From contig JAQVNJ010000036.1 of the NCBI GenBank assembly GCA_028703175.1, positions 1-46,886 of the forward strand: DNA of 46,886 nucleotides. Reading direction: 5' to 3'. Position numbers and translations under genes: made by a program. The stretch's first letter is position 1; every line of letters starts with the position of its first letter. The notes below the pieces were generated by a model. The model was given only the letters and a program-made list of their open reading frames with translations. It had not been told where the DNA came from and ran no database searches. The stretch comes from JAAYCB01 sp012744395. Its GTDB lineage: Bacteria > Planctomycetota > Planctomycetia > Pirellulales > Thermoguttaceae. Positions 24,846 to 31,048 of this stretch are shown piece after piece.

Positions 24846-25694
24846 TCAGCCCGCCCGGGTATGAATCCGAGGCATCGTCTCCTCGACGTGGCGGAGCTTG
24901 ACGACGGCGCCTGGCGGCAGGCGGCGTTCGGCCATGATGCCGCGCGTCGTCGTCGAAAGGAACGGATAGAGCTGCGCGGCCGGTCCGTCGCTGAAGTCCT
25001 CTTGGAGCTTCTGGAGGATATCGTTCCAGCACAAGCCGCTGCGATAGATCACGCGGTAGGCCTCTTTCAACTGGCTGATCTGCTGGGAGGTGAAGCCGGC
25101 GCGGCGGAGACCGATGGAGTTCAGGCCGACAACATGACTGCTGAGGCCGTCGAGCGTGACAAACGGGGGCACATCCTTGTTGATATGGGCCTGGCCTCCG
25201 ACCATGGCATATGCGCCAATCCGGCAGAACTGATGGGCGGCGGCCGCTCCGGAGAGGTAGGCGCGGTCGCCAATCGTCACATGGCCCGCGAGCATCGAGT
25301 TGTTTGTGAAGATCGTGTGGTTCCCGATCCGGCAGTCGTGGGCAATGTGCGTGTTGACCATGAAGAGGTTGTTGTCGCCGATGACCGTCTCGCCGTCTTC
25401 CTGGAGAGCCCGATGGAAGGTGACGTTTTCGCGGATCGTGTTGCCCGCGCCGATCGTGAGCCGGCCCGGGTTTTCGGGAATATTGACGTGTTGCGGCAGC
25501 CCCCCCAACACGGCCCCCTCGAAGACGAGGTTGCCCGGCCCGAGAACCGTGCCATGCTTGACCACCACGTGGGCGGCGAGATGGCAGTCTTCCCCGAGTT
25601 GTACATCGCGCTCAACTACGCAAAACGGGCCGATGGTCGCGCCGCGGCCGAGCCGGACCGAGGGATCGACAATGGCCGAAGGATGTATGTTCAC
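24846..25694 (-). CDS. lpxA: Acyl-ACP--UDP-N-acetylglucosamine O-acyltransferase
   Basis: 282 residues from a GTG at 25694 with AGGGGAAG five bases upstream; the longer open frame to 25895 is not conserved in the family. The N-terminal two thirds is a left-handed beta helix of hexapeptides, with NIHPSAIVDPSV, AVLGGLPQHV and ENVTFHRAL. His119 in NTHIAHDC is the catalytic base, and AAAAHQFCRIG is the conserved nucleotide-binding turn. The C-terminal helices include GLNSIGLRRAGFTSQQISQL. This is the first step of lipid A synthesis and supports an outer membrane with lipid A. No other lpx gene is in view. Confidence 0.92.
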   Translation of the reverse strand: MNIHPSAIVDPSVRLGRGATIGPFCVVERDVQLGEDCHLAAHVVVKHGTVLGPGNLVFEGAVLGGLPQHVNIPENPGRLTIGAGNTIRENVTFHRALQEDGETVIGDNNLFMVNTHIAHDCRIGNHTIFTNNSMLAGHVTIGDRAYLSGAAAAHQFCRIGAYAMVGGQAHINKDVPPFVTLDGLSSHVVGLNSIGLRRAGFTSQQISQLKEAYRVIYRSGLCWNDILQKLQEDFSDGPAAQLYPFLSTTTRGIMAERRLPPGAVVKLRHVEETMPRIHTRAG

Positions 25695-26296
25695 AGTGGC
25701 TTCCCCTGGTAAAGTGGCAGGACCGAGGGCAGGACGCGGCCGACATCGGTGGGGTCGCATGTCTCCGCCCGAAACGCACCTTCCTGCGTCAGTCTGTATC
25801 GGTTGTTCCCGCGGCGCTAATTCAAATCGTTGCAGTGAATTTGCCGGAATTGTCGCTCGCAATGCCAATCGACTCGGTCCGGCCGCGCGGATCACGGTCG
25901 TCCGCTCACACGCGGCACGGCGCCCGGTCGCTGGAAGATGCTTGATTGCAGGGGGTTAGGCGCCCAGCAGCAGGACGGCACTCGGTTGAACAGCGAATTC
26001 CGTTCCATCCGCCAACCGAGGGAATTCCGTGCCGCGCTCCGGGCCGCTCTTCATCTGGCTGCTCCTTCGAGTTACAACAGGGGCAATCGGAGATTGCACG
26101 AGAAGGTTTACGGGCCCCGCCTCGTTCCCAAGCTGGAGCTTGGGAACCAGGATTGCTTGGGAACCAGGGTGCTCCGGCTTGGGAACCAGGATTATGTTGA
26201 TTTCCGGAACAGACTTGGCCAGCGGGAATTGAATCTTGAACCTTGTCAAGAGGACGCATTCCCTTCTCAATGTCTGCAAGGGAAGGAGTTGTGATT
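25695..26296. other. Intergenic region of about 600 bases carrying palindromic repeats
   Basis: Between the divergent lpxA and sialidase-like genes. It holds the repeat cluster at 26124-26190 and a GAACCTTGTC motif near 26238 that also occurs in the 5719-5930 element. Open frames in the region have no ribosome site and translate the repeats. No promoter could be assigned with confidence. Confidence 0.5.
26124..26190. repeat. Cluster of GTTCCCAAGCTGGAGCTTGGGAAC palindrome and half-units
   Basis: A nearly perfect palindrome (26124-26147; arms GTTCCCAAGCT and AGCTTGGGAAC around GG) is followed by two extra right-hand half-units, GCTTGGGAACCAGG, at about 26155-26168 and 26176-26189. The same palindrome occurs intact at 28901-28926. 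This suggests a dispersed element that grows or erodes by half-units. Confidence 0.7.
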
Positions 26297-27340
26297 ATGG
26301 GAAGTCTCATGTTGGCACTGGCAATCGTGCTTGGCGCCGGTGATGCGGTGGAAGATGCCAAGGTGCGGGTCGTCTCCGTCCGGCGGGTTTTCCACAACGG
26401 CGAGCACAATGCCTTTACCGATCTGGCCCGCTTCCAGGGCAAGCTCTACCTCACGTTTCGTAGTTGCCCTGACGGGCACATGGTGCATCCGACGGCGTCG
26501 ATTATCGTTCTGGCGAGCGACGACGGGCAGGACTGGCGGCAGGTGCACTGCTTTCACGTCGCGGAGCGCGACACGCGCGATCCGCATTTTCTCGTTTTCA
26601 AGGACCGGTTATTCGTCTACACGGGCACATGGTATAGCGGCGCAACGACGCTCGCCCGCGACGACTACGATCTGAACAAGCATCTCGGCTATGCCGCCTG
26701 GTCCGACGATGGGACGACGTGGCACAGCCCGGTGATGCTCGAGGGGACGTTCGGCCATTACATCTGGCGGGCGGCCGCTTTTGACGGCAAGGCCTACCTC
26801 TGCGGCCGGCGCAAGGCCGGGTTCGCCATCGGGCCCCGAGGCGAGGGGCGCGAGGTCGAGTCGTTGATGCTCGAAAGCGACGACGGCCTCGTCTGGCGCA
26901 AGCGGGGGGTGTTCCAGGAGACGGCCGGCGACGAGACCGCGTTTCTGTTCGAGCCCGACGGCAGGATTCTCGCCGTGGGCCGGCGGGGGAGCGGCCCGGC
27001 GCAACTCCTCAAGTCGAGCCCACCCTACGAACAATGGGACCGCAAGGACCTGGATCGCTACATTGGCGGCCCACTCTTGGTAAAATGGGGCAACCGCTAC
27101 GTTGTCGGCGGGCGGAACACGACACAAGACCGCGGCCCGAAGACCTCGCTCTGCTGGCTGGTGAACGACACGCTGCACGAGTTTGCCGAATTGCCCAGCG
27201 GCGGCGACAACTCCTACCCGGGCCTGGTCGAACTCGCGCCCGGCCGAGCCCTGGTCTCCTACTATTCCAGCCACGAGCGCGATGCGGCCGGCAGGCAGAT
27301 TACCGCGATCTACCTTGCGGAACTGGCGATCGAGGAATGA
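26297..27340 (+). CDS. Secreted sialidase-like beta-propeller protein
   Basis: 347 residues from ATG 26297, supported by GGAAGGAG eight bases before it and by a hydrophobic signal peptide (GSLMLALAIVLGAG). The body repeats strands of the type F-x-G-x-L-Y-L-T-F-R and ASDDGQDWRQV, AWSDDGTTWHS, LESDDGLVWRK; these S-x-D-x-G-x-x-W units are Asp boxes of sialidase folds. Three clear Asp boxes are present. The catalytic Arg triad and Asp/Tyr/Glu of true sialidases cannot be confirmed here, so another glycan-binding or hydrolytic role is open. It is followed in the same direction by an oxidoreductase and an isomerase gene. Confidence 0.75.
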   Translation: MGSLMLALAIVLGAGDAVEDAKVRVVSVRRVFHNGEHNAFTDLARFQGKLYLTFRSCPDGHMVHPTASIIVLASDDGQDWRQVHCFHVAERDTRDPHFLVFKDRLFVYTGTWYSGATTLARDDYDLNKHLGYAAWSDDGTTWHSPVMLEGTFGHYIWRAAAFDGKAYLCGRRKAGFAIGPRGEGREVESLMLESDDGLVWRKRGVFQETAGDETAFLFEPDGRILAVGRRGSGPAQLLKSSPPYEQWDRKDLDRYIGGPLLVKWGNRYVVGGRNTTQDRGPKTSLCWLVNDTLHEFAELPSGGDNSYPGLVELAPGRALVSYYSSHERDAAGRQITAIYLAELAIEE

Positions 27341-27345
27341 AGCCA

Positions 27346-27370
27346 AAGCGGAGAGCGGAGAGCGGAAGAA
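27346..27370. repeat. Tandem GCGGAGA repeat after the sialidase-like gene
   Basis: AAAGCGGAGAGCGGAGAGCGGAAGA begins six bases after the stop codon. The same unit recurs at 28861-28893, so this is a small dispersed repeat shared by two spacers of one gene run. Confidence 0.6.
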
Positions 27371-27426
27371 TGTTAAGAGCCGGCCGGTGTCGGCTTTGAC
27401 CAACGATCAAGAGAAGGAATAACCAG

Positions 27427-28875
27427 ATGCACAGTTCGAATCGTGTTTCAAGGGTCGGAATCGCGTTGCGTAGCGCAAGAATCTCGCGGCGCGGTTTTCT
27501 CGGCGGAATCGCCGCGGCGGCGGCCACGGCGATCGTTCCCCGCCACGTGCTGGGCGGCGCGGGGCATGTTCCACCGAGTGAGAAGACCACGCTGGCCGGG
27601 ATCGGCGTGGGCGGGCAGGGCATCCAGAACATGATCCGCTTCCAGCAGTTTCCCGAGATCCAGGTCGTCGCCGTCTGTGACGTGAACCGCCAGAGCGGCG
27701 GCTACCTGTCGTGGAACTGGAGCCAGGGGAAGGAGACCCGGCTTGCGGGGCGCGCGCCGGCCCGCCGCGTGATCGACGAGGCTTATGCCAAGCAGAAAAA
27801 CATCGGCAAATACCGGGGCTGCCAGGCCTATGCCGACTATCGCGAGCTGCTCGAGAAGGAAGACGTCGACGCCGTGATGGTGGCCACGCCCGATCACTCC
27901 CACGCGATGATCACGCTGGCCGCGATCGAGCGGGGCAAGCACGTCTATTGCGAGAAACCGCTGACGTATTCCGTCTACGAGGCGCGGCAGGTCGCCGAGG
28001 CGGCCCGCCGCGCCAAGGTGGCCACCCAGTTGGGCAACCAGGGGCAGGCGTCGGAAGAAGACCGGCTCGTCCGAGAGTTCATCCTCGACGGGGCGCTCGG
28101 CCCGGTCCACGAGGTGAAGATCCTCTGGGGCGGCGCGTTCTGGGCGGGGCCGGAATGGGATGGCCGGCCGCCGGAGACCCCGCCGGTGCCCGAGGGGCTG
28201 GATTGGGACCTCTGGCTCGGACCGGCGCCGGCACGGCCGTACCACGCGGCATATCACCCCTGGCGGTGGCGCGACTGGTGGGATTTCGGCACCGGCCAGA
28301 TCGGCGACATGGGATGCCACAAGTTGTCGACCGTGTTCAAAGCGCTCAAGCTGGCCCACCCGACAAGCGTCGAAGCCAAGTGCGACGATCTGAACGCGGA
28401 AATCTACCCCCGCCGGTTCGAACTCCACTACGAATTCCCGGCCCGCGATGGGATGCCCCCGGTCAAGCTGAGTTGGTACAACGGTCTGCTGCCCCCGCCG
28501 CCGAAGCATCTCGAGGCGGGCCGCCGGATGGCCGGCGATCTCTACATCGGCGAGACAGGGACCCTGATGGGACACCGCATCGTCCCGGAATCGCGGATGC
28601 AGGAGTACGGGCGGCCTCCCAAGGTCCTGCCACGCTCGGTCGGCCATGACAAGGAGTTCGTCGACGCCTGCCGCGGCGGCGAACCGGCCGGCTCGGACTT
28701 TGTCGCCCACTCCGGATTGCTGACCGAAACCGCCCTGCTCGGCAACGTGGCCCTCCGCGCCGGCAAACGATTGGAGTGGGACGGGCCGAGCTGCAAGATC
28801 ACAAACGACGCGGAGGCCAACGCGCTTCTGCACCGCGAGTATCGGGAAGGATGGATGTTGAAAGCGGAGAGCTGA
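27427..28875 (+). CDS. TAT-exported Gfo/Idh/MocA-family oxidoreductase
   Basis: 482 residues; GAAGGA lies about eight bases before ATG 27427. A twin-arginine signal (SRRGFLGGIAAAAATAIVP) is followed by the Rossmann NAD(P) fold, TTLAGIGVGGQGIQNMI, then VVAVCDVN, VDAVMVATPDHSHAMI and the active-site motif YCEKPLTYSVYEA, whose Lys binds the substrate. The C-terminal alpha/beta domain carries a Trp-rich segment (YHPWRWRDWWDFGTGQIGDM) typical of the exported planctomycete members. An export signal implies folding with the nucleotide in the cytoplasm and oxidation of a sugar in the periplasm. Its last codons and stop are formed by the GCGGAGAGC repeat. An isomerase gene follows 80 bases on. Confidence 0.9.
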   Translation: MHSSNRVSRVGIALRSARISRRGFLGGIAAAAATAIVPRHVLGGAGHVPPSEKTTLAGIGVGGQGIQNMIRFQQFPEIQVVAVCDVNRQSGGYLSWNWSQGKETRLAGRAPARRVIDEAYAKQKNIGKYRGCQAYADYRELLEKEDVDAVMVATPDHSHAMITLAAIERGKHVYCEKPLTYSVYEARQVAEAARRAKVATQLGNQGQASEEDRLVREFILDGALGPVHEVKILWGGAFWAGPEWDGRPPETPPVPEGLDWDLWLGPAPARPYHAAYHPWRWRDWWDFGTGQIGDMGCHKLSTVFKALKLAHPTSVEAKCDDLNAEIYPRRFELHYEFPARDGMPPVKLSWYNGLLPPPPKHLEAGRRMAGDLYIGETGTLMGHRIVPESRMQEYGRPPKVLPRSVGHDKEFVDACRGGEPAGSDFVAHSGLLTETALLGNVALRAGKRLEWDGPSCKITNDAEANALLHREYREGWMLKAES

Positions 28876-28893
28876 AAGCGGAGAGCGGAAAGT
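28861..28893. repeat. GCGGAGAGC repeat spanning the oxidoreductase stop codon
   Basis: AAAGCGGAGAGCTGAAAGCGGAGAGCGGAAA covers the last three codons (Lys-Ala-Glu-Ser region) and the TGA at 28873-28875 of the Gfo/Idh/MocA gene and continues into the spacer. The unit matches 27346-27370. Confidence 0.6.
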
Positions 28894-28900
28894 CCCTCCT

Positions 28901-28926
28901 GGTTCCCAAGCTGGAGCTTGGGAACC
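28901..28926. repeat. Intact GGTTCCCAAGCT palindrome
   Basis: Twelve-base arms GGTTCCCAAGCT and AGCTTGGGAACC flank GG. It lies between two co-directional genes, 30 bases before the next start, and would form a stable hairpin in mRNA. It is the same element as the cluster at 26124-26190. Confidence 0.75.
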
Positions 28927-28955
28927 AGGAAAAGTCTGAACATAAGGACCCACGC

Positions 28956-29903
28956 ATGTCTCAGAACGCAATCACGCGCCGTGAGGCGATCAAGGCGGGA
29001 GCCGCCGTGGCGGCGCTGCCGCTGTTTGCCACGCCCGCGGCGGCAAGCGACGGCGAGAAATCCAAGACGGAGCCGGTGATTGGAATCGCGACGCAGGGCT
29101 TTAGCAACGACACCAACCACAGCCTTGCCGAGGAATTGGCCGGCGCCGGCATCCACGTGGTTCAGCTGTTCCTCAACCAGACAGACAGCCGCTACTGGAG
29201 ATATAACGGCCGGTCCGACGTCTCCGGCCTGACTGCCCAGCGATCGCAGGCGATTGCCGACGCCTACCGGTCGGCCGGCGTGTCGATCCACAGTATCGGC
29301 GTCTATACGAACTTGATCCATCCGGACCCGGCCGAGCGCGAGGCGAACCTGGCCTATTTCGATGCGATGATGCAAATTGGCGATGCCATGGGCGTCCAGA
29401 CGTTCATCACCGAGGCCGGCCATCACCATCCCAGCGAGCCTGCCCCGCCGGTTGAGTACCACTTCCAGGAAGAGGTCTGGCACCAGATGGTCGCCACGGG
29501 CAGGCAACTGGCCGAGATCGCCGAGCGCCGCGGCGCGACGGTGCTCATGGAGCCGTTTTTCCGCGGCTTTCTGGCCAGCGCGAAGCGGACGCGGCTGTAT
29601 CTCGAAGCGGTCGGCTCGCCGCGAATCCGCGCCCTGCTGGATCCGGCCAACCTCCTGGAGGTGAACGACCTGGAGGAGATGTTCGACCAACTCGGCGCCT
29701 GGATCGATTGCCTGCACGCCAAGGACCGCAAGCTGCATGTCGATCGGGGCGTGCCCGCCGGCCAGGGAGACCTCGAGTACCCGAAGTTCGTCGCATTGGC
29801 CGCAAAGCGGACACCCAGCGCCCCGCTGATCCTCGAGTACGTCGGCCGCGACAATTACAGGCAGGCCCTGGCGCATCTCCGCGAGGCAATCCGCTCGGCG
29901 TAG
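28956..29903 (+). CDS. TAT-exported sugar phosphate isomerase/epimerase-like TIM-barrel protein
   Basis: 315 residues from ATG 28956 (an open frame runs upstream through the repeats but without family similarity). A twin-arginine signal (TRREAIKAGAAVAALPLFAT) precedes a xylose-isomerase-like TIM barrel: VIGIATQGFSNDTNHSLAEE, VSIHSIGVYTNLIHPDPAE, TFITEAGHHHP, TVLMEPFF and the metal-binding ALLDPANLLEVND and DCLHAKDRK. The Glu, Asp, His and Glu (ILEYVG) residues match the metal site of the AP-endonuclease-2 superfamily. With the exported oxidoreductase next to it, epimerisation or keto-sugar conversion in the periplasm is plausible. An AAGGAC ribosome site lies six bases upstream. Confidence 0.88.
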   Translation: MSQNAITRREAIKAGAAVAALPLFATPAAASDGEKSKTEPVIGIATQGFSNDTNHSLAEELAGAGIHVVQLFLNQTDSRYWRYNGRSDVSGLTAQRSQAIADAYRSAGVSIHSIGVYTNLIHPDPAEREANLAYFDAMMQIGDAMGVQTFITEAGHHHPSEPAPPVEYHFQEEVWHQMVATGRQLAEIAERRGATVLMEPFFRGFLASAKRTRLYLEAVGSPRIRALLDPANLLEVNDLEEMFDQLGAWIDCLHAKDRKLHVDRGVPAGQGDLEYPKFVALAAKRTPSAPLILEYVGRDNYRQALAHLREAIRSA

Positions 29904-29916
29904 CAGCCGTCAACCG

Positions 29917-30195
29917 TCAGCCGGACGAGCGCGAGACGCTCACGGGCGCCGTCGCATTTTCCCCCGCAAGCAGGGCTTTGAATCTGCGGACCACCGGATC
30001 GGTCTCATCGTAATCGCACTCGGCCATCACCGCCCAGTAGGCCGCCAGATCGCGCGGAGACGTGGTTTCCTCCCAGCGAAGCTCCACCGCGTCGTTGAAG
30101 GAGCAGACGATGTGCAGATCGTCAAAATCGAGCAGCACGCCCCCGTGCTGCTGGTGTGCTTCGCGCGCTTGGGCCAAGCCATAACAGTAATACAT
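29917..30195 (-). CDS. Hypothetical small protein
   Basis: 92 residues from ATG 30195, chosen for the AGAGGTAGGAG site just upstream. The sequence is acidic and largely soluble (YYCYGLAQAREAHQQHGGVL, VCSFNDAVELRWEETT, DLAAYWAVMAECDYDE), with no signal peptide. I do not recognise a family. It lies downstream of a GNAT gene on the same strand, and its stop is 13 bases from the convergent isomerase gene. The good ribosome site and normal codon use favour a real gene. Confidence 0.5.
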   Translation of the reverse strand: MYYCYGLAQAREAHQQHGGVLLDFDDLHIVCSFNDAVELRWEETTSPRDLAAYWAVMAECDYDETDPVVRRFKALLAGENATAPVSVSRSSG

Positions 30196-30363
30196 GGCTC
30201 CTACCTCTAGTAACCAGTCTAACCACTGGCAAGGGCGGTTGCCATGTCCCCAGCCGAAAAGATGTCCCGGATCGAGGGGGAAGTCTCGCAGGCTGCCTCG
30301 CTTCTCCAGAACCCCCGCGCGGCGTAGGCGGATTGCGCGGCATGTTTGCACCCCGTCTCGCCC

Positions 30364-30861
30364 TCAATCACGGAGGCCGGGTCGCGCTTGACCTGTGCCG
30401 GCCGATTCGATCATCATTTCCATGAGTTCGAAGGTGATCCCGTGCCGGGCAAAGGCGGGGTGCTCCGGGGCGACACCCGCCGCGGGACGGAATCCGAGTT
30501 TCCTGAAGAAGCCGGCCGAGGAATTTCGTGCAATCGTGTGAACTCGGTTGCACCCTCGCGATGCCGCCTCGCGGATCAGGGCTTCGACGAGTCGCCGCCC
30601 GATGCCGCGGCCGCGCTCGCTCGCGGAGACGGCCAGGTGCCTCAGCTCAATCTCGGCATCCGCTGTTTTAGCGGCGACGAGTCCGCCGACAAGGCGGTCG
30701 TCCTGCTTGGCGACCAGTTCAATCTGCTCGCCAGCGACAAGAAACCGCCGGCGCACCTGGCGCGGCAACCCGATCGGCTGCCAGAGGACCCGCCAGAGCA
30801 GTTCGTCCATGCCGGACACATCGGCCGGGTTCGACGCAACCTGTATCAAGAGCGTGTTCAT
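30364..30861 (-). CDS. GNAT-family N-acetyltransferase
   Basis: 165 residues from ATG 30861. IELRHLAVSASERGRGIGRR is the acetyl-CoA-binding motif A, with the R/Q-x-x-G-x-G/A signature as RGRGIGRR; it is followed by LVEALIREAASRGCNRVHT and FFRKLGFRP, typical of motif B. The N-terminal 60 residues contain LWRVLWQPIGLPRQVRRRF and a short strand pair. The substrate is not predictable. It is cytoplasmic, lies between the GH2 and small hypothetical genes on minus, and is 187 bases from the GH2 stop. Confidence 0.85.
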   Translation of the reverse strand: MNTLLIQVASNPADVSGMDELLWRVLWQPIGLPRQVRRRFLVAGEQIELVAKQDDRLVGGLVAAKTADAEIELRHLAVSASERGRGIGRRLVEALIREAASRGCNRVHTIARNSSAGFFRKLGFRPAAGVAPEHPAFARHGITFELMEMMIESAGTGQARPGLRD

Positions 30862-31048
30862 GGGCCGCCAGGTCCGGTGTTCGATCGTCGGCCGGGCCGT
30901 GGTGATCCGCCACCGCGGGCGAGCCAACCCGGCACGGCGGCGTCGCGGTGTTTCGGGTTGCTTCCCCGACCGGTTGGCTCGGCTGCCGCCGGCCCGCCGG
31001 AGCCCGTGTCTTGCCCGCCGTGCATCCGGCCGCCGTTCTGGCCGGGGG

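Noticed and set aside
26120..26195. CRISPR array
   Set aside because: Half-units are 14 bases with irregular 7-8-base gaps, so they do not form repeat-spacer units.
25906..26442. Open frame on minus through the palindrome cluster
   Set aside because: Its Gly-Ser-Gln-Ala-Pro-Ala-Trp-Glu stretches are just translated repeats.
27372..27395. AGCCG/CGGCT hairpin as a terminator after the sialidase-like gene
   Set aside because: Only a five-base stem and no T run; co-directional genes continue.
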